Origin: Candidatus Heimdallarchaeota archaeon LC_2
GTDB taxonomy: Archaea > Asgardarchaeota > Heimdallarchaeia > Heimdallarchaeales > Kariarchaeaceae
Length of the DNA stretch: 61,762 bases
Assembly (NCBI GenBank): GCA_001940725.1
Contig: MDVR01000034.1
Span: 1 to 61,762 of the forward strand
Reading direction: 5' to 3'
Shown here: piece by piece, positions 1 to 9,174 of the stretch
Layout: each line of letters begins with the position of its first letter
Numbering within the stretch: the stretch's first letter is position 1
The notes under the pieces: generated by a model
What the model was told of the DNA's origin: nothing
The model's database searches: none
What the model saw: only the letters and a program-made list of their open reading frames with translations
Position numbers and translations under genes: made by a program

Positions 1-101
1 TCTTTTTTTTAGGTATCAATAAAATAATAATTTTTTTTTATAATTATCCCACTCGTATTACAATAAATTAAATATTAACTTCAATAAAATTCAAGTAGAA
101 G

Positions 102-1877
102 ATGGTATTTTCTGAAATTAAGGAAAGTCTGAGCAATCATAATTTTGAAAATGCCATAATGCTAATTGATAATATTGAAGAAAAACATCAACTTGAAGCG
201 AAAATCTATAAATCTGTAGTCTACGTAAGAAAAGGAGACTTCGGTAAAGGTCTCAAAATCGCCAATGAATCGATAAAGCTTGCTAAAAAAAAGAAGAATA
301 AAACTTTAGAAATCGCGGCCAGAGTCGCAAAAACTAACGCGTTAAATAAGATTGACAATTACGAAATTGGACTTACATTTGCATTGGAAACTGAGAAAAT
401 TTATAATAAATTACAAGCAAGAGGAAAAACGAAACTGTTAGAATGGATAGGGCATCTTTATAATTTAATTGGGATATTTTATGATTACAAAGGAGATTTT
501 GATTTAGCTCTTTTATACTATAAGCAGGGATTGGAAAAAAGGGAACAACTAGATGACCAAAGCGGAGTGGCAAAATCATTAAATAACATTGGTGAAATTT
601 ATAGAATTAAAGGTGAGCTAGATCTTTCATTAGATTATTATTTACAAAGTTTAAATCACTTTGTACTGACAGAGAATCAAATTAACTTGGCTATGGTTTA
701 TTCAAATATTGGTGCATTGTACAATCAGAAGGGGAACACCGATCTTGGATTAGATTATCTTCGAAAAGCTCTTAGAATGCTTGAAAACCATGAAGACAAT
801 CTTGTTCTTGCTGAAATCTACTACAAGTTTATTGTTTTGTCTCTAGATATAAATCAACATAAAGAAGCAGTGAACTACTATAAGCAATTATGCTCAATCA
901 GTGTAAAAGATGAAAATAAATTTGTAATAGCTTTTAAACAAATCGCACAAGCTTTAATTTTGAAGAATACTAATCGAACAAAAACGAAGGCACAAGCCCA
1001 AGAAATTTTTGAAGAAATAATCAATCAAGAGATTTTAATGGTTGAACTTACTGTATTTGCACTGTTAAATTTATGTGAGATGCTCCTCAACGAACTTAAA
1101 TTATATGGGGATGAAGATATCTTAATAGAGTTACACGAATACTCAAATCGACTTCTAGAAATCGCCACCGAGCAATCTTCCTCTCTTATTCAAGTTGAAG
1201 CTTACATAATCCAATCTCGAATTTCTTTACTGGAACTGGATATTGATAAGGCTCGTAAATTATTAACTCAGGCCCAATTAATATCAGAAGTTAAAGGATT
1301 ACAGAAATTAGCGATTCGAATCTCTGTTGATCACGACGCTCTACTCTCATCAATTGATAGATGGAATAAATTAATTGAGGATGAAGCTCCTTTTGAGGAT
1401 CGACTTGAATTAGCTGATTTTGAAGATATTATGAAGAAACTAGTAAGAAAAAAGATCGATATACCCGAAATTGTTGAAGAGACGCCGCTACTATTTTTAA
1501 TTCTTGATGAAGCTGGAAATTCAAAATACACAAAGCGTTTTTCACAATCTAGAGCGATAAACGAAACCTTAGTGGGTGTATTTTTGACGGCGATCATTTC
1601 GTTCACCAAAACTGCTTTTTCAAGTAATGAACCAGTTGAACGAATCAACCATCAAGATTACACAATAATATTGAAAAGCACTCATTCATACGTTTTCTGT
1701 TACGTATTCAAAGGGCCATCATATTATGCTGTTCAAAAAATAGATAAAATGCTTGAAATCGTTAAAGATAGTCCAAAGATTTTAAAATTATTTGAGGACT
1801 TTAGGTTTCAAACAATTCCAGAAGAAGATCCAATCATTCAAAACATGATGACACAGGTGTTTACAAATCATAAATAA
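102..1877 (+). CDS. TPR-repeat protein with C-terminal longin/roadblock-like domain
   Basis: The 591-residue protein is helical. It has clear tetratricopeptide repeats around residues 115-235, for example the LNNIGEIYRIKGELDLSLDYY unit; these repeats usually bind partner proteins. The last ~125 residues change character: LLFLILDEAGNSKYTKRFS, then an amphipathic helix, a DYTIILK strand and YVFKGPSYYA. This strand-helix-strand order resembles longin/roadblock domains of Asgard proteins and the N-terminus of the protein at 20154-20762. There is no signal peptide or membrane segment, so it is probably cytosolic. The ATG at 102 is the first good start. It converges with the degenerate GTPase at 1886-2677, and only 8 nt separate the two stop codons. 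Longin or roadblock modules often dock small GTPases, so a link to that neighbour is possible but is inference. Confidence 0.8.
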   Translation: MVFSEIKESLSNHNFENAIMLIDNIEEKHQLEAKIYKSVVYVRKGDFGKGLKIANESIKLAKKKKNKTLEIAARVAKTNALNKIDNYEIGLTFALETEKIYNKLQARGKTKLLEWIGHLYNLIGIFYDYKGDFDLALLYYKQGLEKREQLDDQSGVAKSLNNIGEIYRIKGELDLSLDYYLQSLNHFVLTENQINLAMVYSNIGALYNQKGNTDLGLDYLRKALRMLENHEDNLVLAEIYYKFIVLSLDINQHKEAVNYYKQLCSISVKDENKFVIAFKQIAQALILKNTNRTKTKAQAQEIFEEIINQEILMVELTVFALLNLCEMLLNELKLYGDEDILIELHEYSNRLLEIATEQSSSLIQVEAYIIQSRISLLELDIDKARKLLTQAQLISEVKGLQKLAIRISVDHDALLSSIDRWNKLIEDEAPFEDRLELADFEDIMKKLVRKKIDIPEIVEETPLLFLILDEAGNSKYTKRFSQSRAINETLVGVFLTAIISFTKTAFSSNEPVERINHQDYTIILKSTHSYVFCYVFKGPSYYAVQKIDKMLEIVKDSPKILKLFEDFRFQTIPEEDPIIQNMMTQVFTNHK

Positions 1878-1885
1878 GATAAATC

Positions 1886-2677
1886 TTACAACTCAAAATA
1901 GTCTGATATAATTTTGTTTAAAATAAGATCTCTATGAATACCTAACGACTTTGACATTGTATCAAGTATTGATATCAGTTCAGGATCAAGTTTTGCATTG
2001 AAATCTTGAAAAGATATTCCCAATTTTTCCTTCTTAAATTCCAATAATTTAAGCTTCAGGGATTTTCCATAAATTTTTATGAATTCCTCAACTTTTTCAT
2101 CAGTATGCAGATTAGTATAAACAAGGAAATTCGTAATATTATCAACAAATATTCGAAAGCCATTTTCGATTTCATCACTATTAAGAATAGAAGTTTCAAT
2201 ATATGGGATTTCAAAATTTATTTTTTGAGATATTTGTTTTGCAAAATTTACTCCTTCTTTTCTTGATATTGAGTCATTGGAATTTTCCCTTAAATCTGCC
2301 TTACTACCAACAATAAATAATGGGACATGCAAACCTTCATTATGTTTTATCAATTCCAATACCCAATTATGTAAGTTTTCAAGAGTTTCTCTCCTTGAGA
2401 TATCAAATACTAATATACCTCCAGTTGCACCTCTGTAGTATACCTCACGAATATTTTTGAAATTGTCTTCGGGTGTCAATTCCCATATTTGTGCAATTAC
2501 TTCTTCACCCAGATAATTATTTATCTTTTTCACGGCAAAATTCGTACCTATTATTCTACCATAACTTCTACTGAAGCCATAACCAAGAAATCGCATTCTG
2601 AAAGTAGCCTTTCCAACGCCTTGATCTCCCAAAAGAATAATTTTGAAAATACGTCTTTTTACCATTTGACCAACCAA
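1886..2677 (-). CDS. Rab/Ras-like small GTPase with degenerate nucleotide-binding motifs
   Basis: The fold signature is plain: P-loop GDQGVGKA (residues 17-24), switch region IGTNFAVK, YYRGATGGILVFDISRRETL and SKAD. Several core residues are altered. The Ser/Thr after the P-loop lysine, which holds Mg2+, is Ala24. The DxxGQ motif reads ELTPED (66-71), so both the Asp and the catalytic Gln are missing. NKxD is SKAD. About 80 extra residues follow the G domain and look helical. The protein therefore probably binds nucleotide poorly or does not hydrolyse it, and may act as a pseudo-GTPase scaffold. The intact relative at 12587-13153 keeps every motif. A second ATG four codons in (MVKRRIFK) is an equally good start. 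There is no C-terminal cysteine for lipidation. Confidence 0.85.
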   Translation of the reverse strand: MVGQMVKRRIFKIILLGDQGVGKATFRMRFLGYGFSRSYGRIIGTNFAVKKINNYLGEEVIAQIWELTPEDNFKNIREVYYRGATGGILVFDISRRETLENLHNWVLELIKHNEGLHVPLFIVGSKADLRENSNDSISRKEGVNFAKQISQKINFEIPYIETSILNSDEIENGFRIFVDNITNFLVYTNLHTDEKVEEFIKIYGKSLKLKLLEFKKEKLGISFQDFNAKLDPELISILDTMSKSLGIHRDLILNKIISDYFEL

Positions 2678-2910
2678 ATACGAATCTGTAATATTTGAAT
2701 ATTAATAGGTAATGCTAATATAAATATGTATATTTTGAATGATTTAGTAAACGTTTCATTTCATTTAATAATATGTTGTTCTTAGGTTCAGCTTTCCAAT
2801 ATTTCAGATCGCATGGTTAGAAAAAAGTATACTTTTTTGAAGGATAAACAATAACACATGAACTCTTTCGTATTTACAATAAGCAAATCTGGGATATTTA
2901 ATTTCCGTAC
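2678..2910. other. AT-rich intergenic region upstream of RNA copy 1
   Basis: This stretch lies between the start of the degenerate GTPase gene and the TATA box of RNA copy 1. No open reading frame with coding character is seen on either strand. It probably holds the promoter of the leftward GTPase gene, but no box could be assigned with confidence. Confidence 0.4.
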
Positions 2911-2918
2911 TTTAAATA
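2911..2918 (+). promoter_or_regulatory. TATA box of structured RNA copy 1
   Basis: TTTAAATA matches the archaeal TATA consensus. It lies about 27 nt upstream of the first paired bases of the RNA (2942), the normal TATA-to-start distance. The same box sits inside a block identical at copy 2 (15851-15858), and the flanking ...GTAC and GTCAAATCACAT are also kept. Confidence 0.65.
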
Positions 2919-2937
2919 GTCAAATCACATATTATTA

Positions 2938-3312
2938 GAGGCTGCAATCCAAAGATTGCACAATTTAACTTATTACCTTTAGAAATAAAGGGGTAAGAGG
3001 GCTAGGTAAGTGTCTACCTGTCGCTTCTTCTAAACAGAGGAAGACCGGAAAAGTTAGAAGCGTACCGAAAGACCTTAGCGGTTGTCCTACCCTGTTAATT
3101 CAGGAATGCTGGTACTCAGTTCATGGACTGAAAATGGTCAGCCAGTAGTTAAAGATCACGGGAACGTTGTCTTTGTTGATCCCAGCAGGATGAGAAGCAG
3201 ACGGACGCACCGTTCATTATTGAACAGAACCTATTTCAATGGAACCTTTATTGTGTAAAAACAAAAATGCGAAAGTGATGGCGACATCGGATATAGGGTT
3301 GCAGAACGTGAA
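2938..3312 (+). ncRNA. Structured ncRNA, copy 1 (unrecognised family)
   Basis: This ~375-nt GC-richer island in AT-rich DNA is similar along its whole length to 15878-16265. A 9-bp terminal helix joins 2942-2950 to 3296-3304. A long hairpin spans 2969-2997 (12 bp with one bulged A). A hairpin at 3212-3225 has a GUUCA/UGAAC stem. A GNRA-type hairpin sits at 3277-3288 (GAUG, loop GCGA, CAUC). In copy 2 the stems are kept while bases change: CCUUUA/UAAAGG becomes CCUCA/UGAGG, and GUUCA/UGAAC becomes GUUUUU/AAAAAC. G-U pairs in the terminal helix and the long hairpin favour the plus strand. Strongly conserved unpaired blocks include CCAGTAGTTAAAGATCACGG, GGACGCACCG and ACAGAACCTATTTCAA. I do not recognise it as RNase P, SRP or a group I/II intron. 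Boundaries are approximate. Confidence 0.8.
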
Positions 3313-3351
3313 GTAATCATTTTCTTTGATATTAGAAAATGTATACAAAAA

Positions 3352-4356
3352 ATGATCATATATTCAGAAATTCATTATCACATAATATTATTCAAAACTC
3401 AATATAAATTTATTATCTCAGTGCTAAAGGAAAGCAAACAAATTGAACTAGCCGTGATTATTCCTGAAGGTACTAATGTAACTCGAGAGCAAATCAAGCT
3501 TCGAGAAAAAATTTTTGTACAACGTCAATTGTTAGATGAATTGAATGAAAAGTCTTTGAATAATCAATCTAATGACCATTCATCCTTTAAATGGGATCAA
3601 GAAATTATTCAATTTATAGAAGATTTAGGGGTTAATAGATATGGATTTTCCAGTTTATTGAAAGAATTTACATACGAAAATAACCGAATAAATCCTATTG
3701 AAAAAGTCGCAATCGTCCTAGTAGTCCCTATGAACTACGAAAGGATGCAATCAGTGCCTTCAATTGAGTCAGCAACAGAAATTCACAGAATATATCATAA
3801 GACTGGGGAGTTTGTCCTCAAATTAACACGATTTCTTCGAGAAAAAGGAATTCAAGCAACAGGACATCATCCACTTGGAAATATCAATGATTACCATCAA
3901 ATTCTAATGCCTCCACACGCAATGTACGCAGGTTTAGGAGAAAAAGGGAGAACCGGCTTATTTATTGATCACAAATATGGACCTATAGTAAGGCTAGGAA
4001 TTGTGACCACATCTCTTAAACTCAATTGTGGGTCACCCAAAGACCGAGGAATTAATGCTTTCTGTCATCGTTGTAGATATTGTGTTCCTCATTGTCCACC
4101 AAGGGCTTTACCTCCAGATAAATATCTTGAAAGTTTGAGAGATAATAAACCAATAAAATTTACAATTGACGGTGATAAGTGTATAAAGTATTTCGCTAAA
4201 TACTTCGGATGTGGGAAATGTATTGTGAAATGTGTATTAACACAACCGAACGAATTTGAATTCGAGAAGCGATTGAAGCGTATCGAAATCTGGTATCACA
4301 AATGGGTGAAATCAGGTGAATTATTAGAAATGCAAACACAGCAATTGACTTCTTAA
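3352..4356 (+). CDS. QueG-like 4Fe-4S reductase (epoxyqueuosine reductase superfamily)
   Basis: The C-terminal half carries two ferredoxin-like clusters: CHRCRYCVPHCPP (CxxCxxCxxxCP) and, about 40 residues later, a C-x9-C-x2-C-x3-C set containing CGKCIVKC. Just before these, MYAGLGEKGRTGLFIDHKYG followed by VRLGIVTTSL matches the core of QueG and reductive-dehalogenase-type proteins, which use cobalamin and two 4Fe-4S clusters. In the family this core reads GLGWIGKNTLLI; here the Trp and Asn are replaced, so the substrate may differ from epoxyqueuosine. The first ~23 residues overlap the tail of the RNA island and look non-coding. GTG at 3421 (VLKESKQIEL) is a likely alternative start. It is followed 10 nt later by the glycosylase-like gene, probably as one transcript. 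Confidence 0.75.
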   Translation: MIIYSEIHYHIILFKTQYKFIISVLKESKQIELAVIIPEGTNVTREQIKLREKIFVQRQLLDELNEKSLNNQSNDHSSFKWDQEIIQFIEDLGVNRYGFSSLLKEFTYENNRINPIEKVAIVLVVPMNYERMQSVPSIESATEIHRIYHKTGEFVLKLTRFLREKGIQATGHHPLGNINDYHQILMPPHAMYAGLGEKGRTGLFIDHKYGPIVRLGIVTTSLKLNCGSPKDRGINAFCHRCRYCVPHCPPRALPPDKYLESLRDNKPIKFTIDGDKCIKYFAKYFGCGKCIVKCVLTQPNEFEFEKRLKRIEIWYHKWVKSGELLEMQTQQLTS

Positions 4357-4366
4357 GTATAAATAA

Positions 4367-5011
4367 ATGGTTTTTTTTATGAATTTTGAGGATAAATTTG
4401 TTGAATTAATTCTATCAAAGTCATTTAAAAATGTTTTCAACCCTTATACGGACATTTGTGGAACATATGATAAATCAAATGCAGAAAAAATTAGGTTAGA
4501 TAATCTTAGATCATACTTAATTCAAATGGAAAATATTCAACCTAATGTTTTATGGATTGGAGCGGCATTGGGTCATAGAGGGGGTAGAAGAACAGGTCTG
4601 CCCTTTATTGATGATAAACATATTGCCACATTATCAAAAATATATGCTATACAAAATTTACAATCGGCTTGTAAAACAAAAATGAATGAAATGACCGCTT
4701 CTCAAGTTTGGAAATTTGTAATTAAACTACCAAAAAATAAATTACCATTTTTCTGGAATATATTTCCATATCATCCTCATAAACCTGGGGCCCCTTTTAC
4801 AAATAGACAATTAATCTCAAGTGAAATCTTAGAAGTTCACGAAATTATTAAATTATTATCCAATCATTTTGGCTTTGAAAGCATTCTATCCATAGGAAAA
4901 AAATCACATGTTACATTAAAACAAATGGGATTTCTCTCTACATACATCCGCCATCCGAGTCATGGAGGGGCTAATATATTTCAAAAACAACTTAGAGAAA
5001 TTTATTTTTAG
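4367..5011 (+). CDS. Uracil-DNA glycosylase superfamily protein
   Basis: The motif NVLWIGAALGHRGGRRTGLPF (about residues 59-79) corresponds to the family pattern in which a strand ends in GEAPG-x-R-G and is followed by TGIPF, the active-site loop of UDG-like base-excision glycosylases. The C-terminus HPSHGGANIFQKQLREIY matches the HPS loop that contacts the minor groove. The first family motif normally has an acidic or Asn residue before AxG; here it is Ala-Ala-Leu, so catalysis may differ or be lost. The length of 214 residues is usual. The fifth codon is also Met (4379) and is the better start, since the first four residues are hydrophobic filler. It likely shares a transcript with the QueG-like gene. 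Confidence 0.7.
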   Translation: MVFFMNFEDKFVELILSKSFKNVFNPYTDICGTYDKSNAEKIRLDNLRSYLIQMENIQPNVLWIGAALGHRGGRRTGLPFIDDKHIATLSKIYAIQNLQSACKTKMNEMTASQVWKFVIKLPKNKLPFFWNIFPYHPHKPGAPFTNRQLISSEILEVHEIIKLLSNHFGFESILSIGKKSHVTLKQMGFLSTYIRHPSHGGANIFQKQLREIYF

Positions 5012-5100
5012 ATTTCGTATCCATTTTTGTCTTATCAGTATATTGTTTGATTGTTTTTACATTGTTTATATTAATTAAATCCAATCTTAATCTGAGGTGA

Positions 5101-6735
5101 TTAAACTATTTCTCCTTCAGGATTTTCCAATATAAGATTTCGGAGAACTGTGATTGGTGGACTTCCAAAACTAAGTAATGTATCATGAAATTCTTTCAAA
5201 TTAAAATTATCACCTTTCTCTTTTCTATAATCATCTCGTAATTTTTTGATCATTAATTTACCTAATGTGTAATTTAAATACATTGGGTCAATAGTTCCTC
5301 GATTTGATTCCATTATGGCATTATCCTCTCCAAGAAAAGATTTTTCCATGAATAATTGCTTTGATTCTTCTGCAGTCATCCCCTTGCAGTGCATTTTGAT
5401 TGCTGATACATATCTCACATTTCGTTGTAAGGCACCAAGTAATTGTCCAACGTGTAACATTTTACGGTCAAATGGTTCGTAACCTACCGCATATATCATT
5501 TCCTCAACGTAATGACCCCAACCCTCGATCATTGCCGTTGAACGAGAAAACATTTTGGCAATATCTGATTTTGCCTTTTTATTATATAATAATTGAAGAT
5601 AATGCCCTGGCCACACTTCATGAATTGTGACTATTTCAAGGAATGGTTTATTGAAGAATTCAAGGAATTTAGTTTGTCTTTCCACAGGCCAGTTTGCATT
5701 AGGTGGTGTTATCCAGTAATATGCTTCCGAAGCTTCTTCCACTTCAAATGGTCCTGGGGTAGACATTGCAGCAAATGCAAAACTTCTTGCAAACTCTGGA
5801 GTGTGTATAACAGTTGTTTGTTCCTCCGTTGGTATTGATACAATATTTTTATCAACTAAAAACTTCCTGGTTCTATGTAATGTTGCCTCTACATCTGTTA
5901 CTAATGTTTCAGGAGTAGGAATATCATTCTTGACTATTCGCATTAATTTATCTACATCACCTTCTGTTAACTCATCAGCAAGTTTTAACATGGATTGGTA
6001 GTTTCTTTCTAAGTCATCTTCCCCAATTTTGAGTAAAACATCAAGATCCATATTGACACCTTCAGTTTTTTCAAGTAATTCTGCAAATTTCTCAGGTCCA
6101 AGTGCAAAATTATTGTGTGCTTTGGGTAAATATACTGTTTGTAGTTTATTCAAATATGTCTCCATACTCTTAACGGCTTTGATGTTGTATTCTGACCAAT
6201 CATTGATAAGATTTTCATCATCAATTTTAGTAATAAAAGTGATCAACTGATCCTTATAATAATTCATTATTCCACCAAGAAACTGAATAGCCATCATAAT
6301 TTTTGCTGCTGGTAAAGAATCATTAAGTAAACTATCTACTTGTTCAAGGAATAATGGAATCCCTTTTTCGAATTCAACAATTGATTTAACCCTCTCTTCA
6401 ATGGGAGCAAAGCTTCTTGCAGTATAAGACATCTCAATGATAGCCAAAGGAAAAACTGCGATTACAGGATTATCTCTGAATTCTTGGCGAACTTCCAATT
6501 CAAATAATTCTTCTTCTAGTTGTGATTTAACAAGGCCATATTCAAACTGTTCAAATTTATCTTCAGGTATAGTCATAGTATTAAGCTTATTCAAGTCTTC
6601 TCTGATTTCAGAACCCCTTTCTTTAATAAATTGTTCTGAAATGTTGGGAAGCTTTCCATCATATTCATGCAAACCTAAAAAATGACAACCTAATGGATTT
6701 GCAATTTTCCATCTATTGATGATTTCCTCATACAT
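5101..6735 (-). CDS. DUF885-family putative zinc peptidase
   Basis: The 544-residue length and motifs fit DUF885 proteins, a family related to thermolysin-type metallopeptidases. HEVWPGHYLQ gives the HExxPGH zinc-site pattern, and about 30 residues later STAMIEGWGHYVEEM supplies the downstream Glu-Gly-Trp motif. No signal peptide is visible, so a cytosolic peptidase is likely. Substrate is unknown. It is divergent to the PHP gene at 6874, and the ~140-bp gap should hold both promoters. Confidence 0.85.
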   Translation of the reverse strand: MYEEIINRWKIANPLGCHFLGLHEYDGKLPNISEQFIKERGSEIREDLNKLNTMTIPEDKFEQFEYGLVKSQLEEELFELEVRQEFRDNPVIAVFPLAIIEMSYTARSFAPIEERVKSIVEFEKGIPLFLEQVDSLLNDSLPAAKIMMAIQFLGGIMNYYKDQLITFITKIDDENLINDWSEYNIKAVKSMETYLNKLQTVYLPKAHNNFALGPEKFAELLEKTEGVNMDLDVLLKIGEDDLERNYQSMLKLADELTEGDVDKLMRIVKNDIPTPETLVTDVEATLHRTRKFLVDKNIVSIPTEEQTTVIHTPEFARSFAFAAMSTPGPFEVEEASEAYYWITPPNANWPVERQTKFLEFFNKPFLEIVTIHEVWPGHYLQLLYNKKAKSDIAKMFSRSTAMIEGWGHYVEEMIYAVGYEPFDRKMLHVGQLLGALQRNVRYVSAIKMHCKGMTAEESKQLFMEKSFLGEDNAIMESNRGTIDPMYLNYTLGKLMIKKLRDDYRKEKGDNFNLKEFHDTLLSFGSPPITVLRNLILENPEGEIV

Positions 6736-6873
6736 GAAATTCTTGCATAATGGTCAATTTAATTGGATAGTGTATAAGGCAAATTCTTTTTGATTGCTTC
6801 TAAAAAGATATCTTTATTTTTGACTAAGTTAGCAATTTTAAGCAGATCATTCACAATTCTTCCATATTAGAAA

Positions 6874-7545
6874 ATGGGAAAAATGGTATTGAAAATAGAT
6901 TTACATTGTCATTCTGAATATTCATGGGATAGTAAAGTTCCTATTAAATTATACATCAAAAAAGCAGAGATTATGGGCTTGGGTGCGATTTCCATTACAG
7001 ACCATAATGATACGCAAAGCCATGAAAAGATCAAGAAGTTACAATCAGAAACAAATGTGATATTGGTCCCCGGACAGGAGATTAATACACTGGAGGGGCA
7101 TCTTCTAATTTATGGGTGGTTACCAACAATAGATCGAGATTTAAGTATGGACGATACAGTTACACTTGCTAGAAAAATAGGAGGAGACCAAATAATATAC
7201 TGTATAGCAGCCCATCCTTTTGATAAATTTAGAGGGGGAAAAGGAAAAATTATCTTCAATACCGGAATTGATGGGTTAGAAATCCTGAATGCATCAGCTT
7301 TATTGGGTCGATTTAATAGCTCTGCAAAGAAAAATTCAGAAAAACTACAATTGATAAAAACAGGTAATTCAGATTCGCACAGAATAAGTGAATTTGGAGT
7401 GGCTTGGACCGAAATACCCGATGTTACTACAGTTGAAGAAGTACTGATAAATTTGAAAGTTGGTATTGCAAAAGGAGAAAGAATCGGTATTAAGCGTAAA
7501 TCAACTAGATTTATTAGAAGAAAATTTGGTAAAATGACAGATTAA
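6874..7545 (+). CDS. PHP-domain metal-dependent phosphoesterase
   Basis: The N-terminal motif DLHCHSEYSWDS (HxH, residues 9-20), then ITDHND, PGQEIN, AAHPFDK and GNSDSHR are the ordered metal-ligand motifs of the PHP superfamily. The 223-residue size is that of stand-alone PHP phosphoesterases rather than polymerase or histidinol-phosphatase forms. Likely role: hydrolysis of a small phosphate ester or nucleotide such as pAp or nucleoside monophosphates; the substrate cannot be read from sequence. Either ATG (MGKMVLKIDL) could start it. It converges with the Hsp20 gene. Confidence 0.85.
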   Translation: MGKMVLKIDLHCHSEYSWDSKVPIKLYIKKAEIMGLGAISITDHNDTQSHEKIKKLQSETNVILVPGQEINTLEGHLLIYGWLPTIDRDLSMDDTVTLARKIGGDQIIYCIAAHPFDKFRGGKGKIIFNTGIDGLEILNASALLGRFNSSAKKNSEKLQLIKTGNSDSHRISEFGVAWTEIPDVTTVEEVLINLKVGIAKGERIGIKRKSTRFIRRKFGKMTD

Positions 7546-7564
7546 TAAATCTACTAATTGTATT

Positions 7565-8044
7565 TTACTGGATAATAGTAATAAATATTTCAAGAACACC
7601 ATTTCTGACGGTGTAATCTAATGAATTTTCATCTACAGGATATTTTAGCAATAAGCCTTTTCGATACTTATAACCATCAAATTCTGCTTGGACCATAATT
7701 TTCTTTTCATCTTTGAAGGTAATTTGTACATCTTCAGTTTCTATTCCCGGAACTTCAACAACCACTTGATATTTCTTACCACTATCAATTACCATTACGT
7801 CAGTATATGGTTTTTCCCAACCTGTATGATTGGGATTCATATTGTGCATGTCATTTTGGCTGATTGGAGAAAATCTTGGTCCATCTGGACCAATTTCTAC
7901 TTTAAATCCTTGGTTCAAGAAATTAGAACCTTCATCCAGATTACCATTTTCCATTTGATCACGCAGAATTCGAGCAATTTCGTGCTGCATCATTTCAAAA
8001 AATTTATTGAAATTAGCAAAGAACTCGTTATTATCTTCATCCAT
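7565..8044 (-). CDS. Hsp20/alpha-crystallin small heat-shock protein
   Basis: The C-terminal 85 residues form the alpha-crystallin domain: DVMVIDSGKKYQVVVEVPGI, the DVQITF strand, GYKYRKGLLLKYPVD and VRNGVLEIFI, the family's A-x-x-x-n-GvL motif. The first 75 residues are an acidic, Met/Asn-rich arm that in this family controls oligomer assembly. The protein ends right after the GVLEIFI strand, so it lacks the usual C-terminal I-x-I tail that links dimers into large oligomers. It is an ATP-independent holdase in the cytosol. TATA-like stretches lie upstream around 8095-8121. Confidence 0.85.
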   Translation of the reverse strand: MDEDNNEFFANFNKFFEMMQHEIARILRDQMENGNLDEGSNFLNQGFKVEIGPDGPRFSPISQNDMHNMNPNHTGWEKPYTDVMVIDSGKKYQVVVEVPGIETEDVQITFKDEKKIMVQAEFDGYKYRKGLLLKYPVDENSLDYTVRNGVLEIFITIIQ

Positions 8045-8261
8045 GAATTATCTCGCCTTTTCATTTAGTACTGACACAAACGTATAGTACCTATGAATAT
8101 ATAGAATACAGTCGTATATAAACATCTGGTTAAAGATAGTTTTTCAACGCGTACCTTCCATTTTGATATTTTTTTGTTAGGAAAGTATCATTTCAAACAT
8201 TCACTAATTAAAATACTAAAAAAAATAAAATATTGATATTCTTACTTTTATTAATTTTAAC

Positions 8262-9026
8262 TTATTCTTCAAGAACTGCTTCGTAAGGTAAAGTATTATT
8301 TGGTAAGGTAATATCAATGAATCTTCTTATCATGGAGGCGGTTAATCCCCAAATCTTTGTTTTCGGTAAATATTTATCAATGTCAAAATATCGAATATAT
8401 CCAAATCGATTTGAGGTGATGTTGGAATTTAGATCAAATTTTAAATTAGAATAATTTAGAGGGTTGAGTAAATGAGAAAGCGGGATAATTACTGTATTTT
8501 CAGTTTCTGAGGTTTTTGGTCGATATTCGTTTTCAATAGCTTCTCTCATACCGTCCCCAGAATGATTAGTAAGTAACCAACTAACTACTGGACGTACAAT
8601 ATATTTACTGGTTGAGACAAATTCATCCATGTAGGAAATAAATTGCAATTCATTCTTTTCAATTCCAACCTCTTCATATGCCTCTCGGTAAGCTGTTTCC
8701 ATTAAATTGGAATCATTCTTATCTAATTTTCCTCCTGCAAATGCCATGTCTCCAGGATTTTTTGTCATTTTAGAAGATCTTTTTTCTAATAGAAGAAATA
8801 TATGATCTGTAATTAAACCATCAGAGACATCATCTTCCCACAATTTTTTGGATACAATCAACGGTAAAAGAACTGAAGCTTCAGTTATTTGTTCGGAAAT
8901 TTCATTTCTATCTACGATTTTCTCTTCTCTATTGGTTAACGAGCTTTCTATTTGGTTTTTTATCCGACTAAACAGTAAATTATCTGAATGTATCTGCTTT
9001 TGAAATTCATTCCAACTTGACAACAA
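8262..9026 (-). CDS. Nudix hydrolase, CoA-pyrophosphatase type
   Basis: The Nudix box GGKLDKNDSNLMETAYREAYEEVGI (given here in part: GGKLDKND and REAYEEVGI) is complete, with the REAYEE metal-binding core. The preceding LLLEKRSSKMTKNPGDMAFAGG matches the UPF0035 signature of NudL/CoAse proteins, which cleave coenzyme A to phosphopantetheine and 3',5'-ADP. The 254-residue length is slightly longer than usual because of a ~45-residue helical N-terminus. There is no export signal. The start at 9026 is a non-ATG codon, and the true start could be further in. Confidence 0.85.
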   Translation of the reverse strand: MLSSWNEFQKQIHSDNLLFSRIKNQIESSLTNREEKIVDRNEISEQITEASVLLPLIVSKKLWEDDVSDGLITDHIFLLLEKRSSKMTKNPGDMAFAGGKLDKNDSNLMETAYREAYEEVGIEKNELQFISYMDEFVSTSKYIVRPVVSWLLTNHSGDGMREAIENEYRPKTSETENTVIIPLSHLLNPLNYSNLKFDLNSNITSNRFGYIRYFDIDKYLPKTKIWGLTASMIRRFIDITLPNNTLPYEAVLEE

Positions 9027-9174
9027 GTTATTATCACTTGAATATAATAAAGCCTTTAGTTTAAGGTCTATTCAATTTTACTCAAATAGACTTTCCCAAT
9101 ATTTTGATCTGATTTTAACGCAAATAATTTTCTAGTTCACTAAATCATTATACTAGGCAAAAAAATTTAGAGTT

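Noticed and set aside
5400..6685. Several plus-strand frames opposite the DUF885 gene
   Set aside because: They are shadows of a well-supported 544-codon gene and show no domain.
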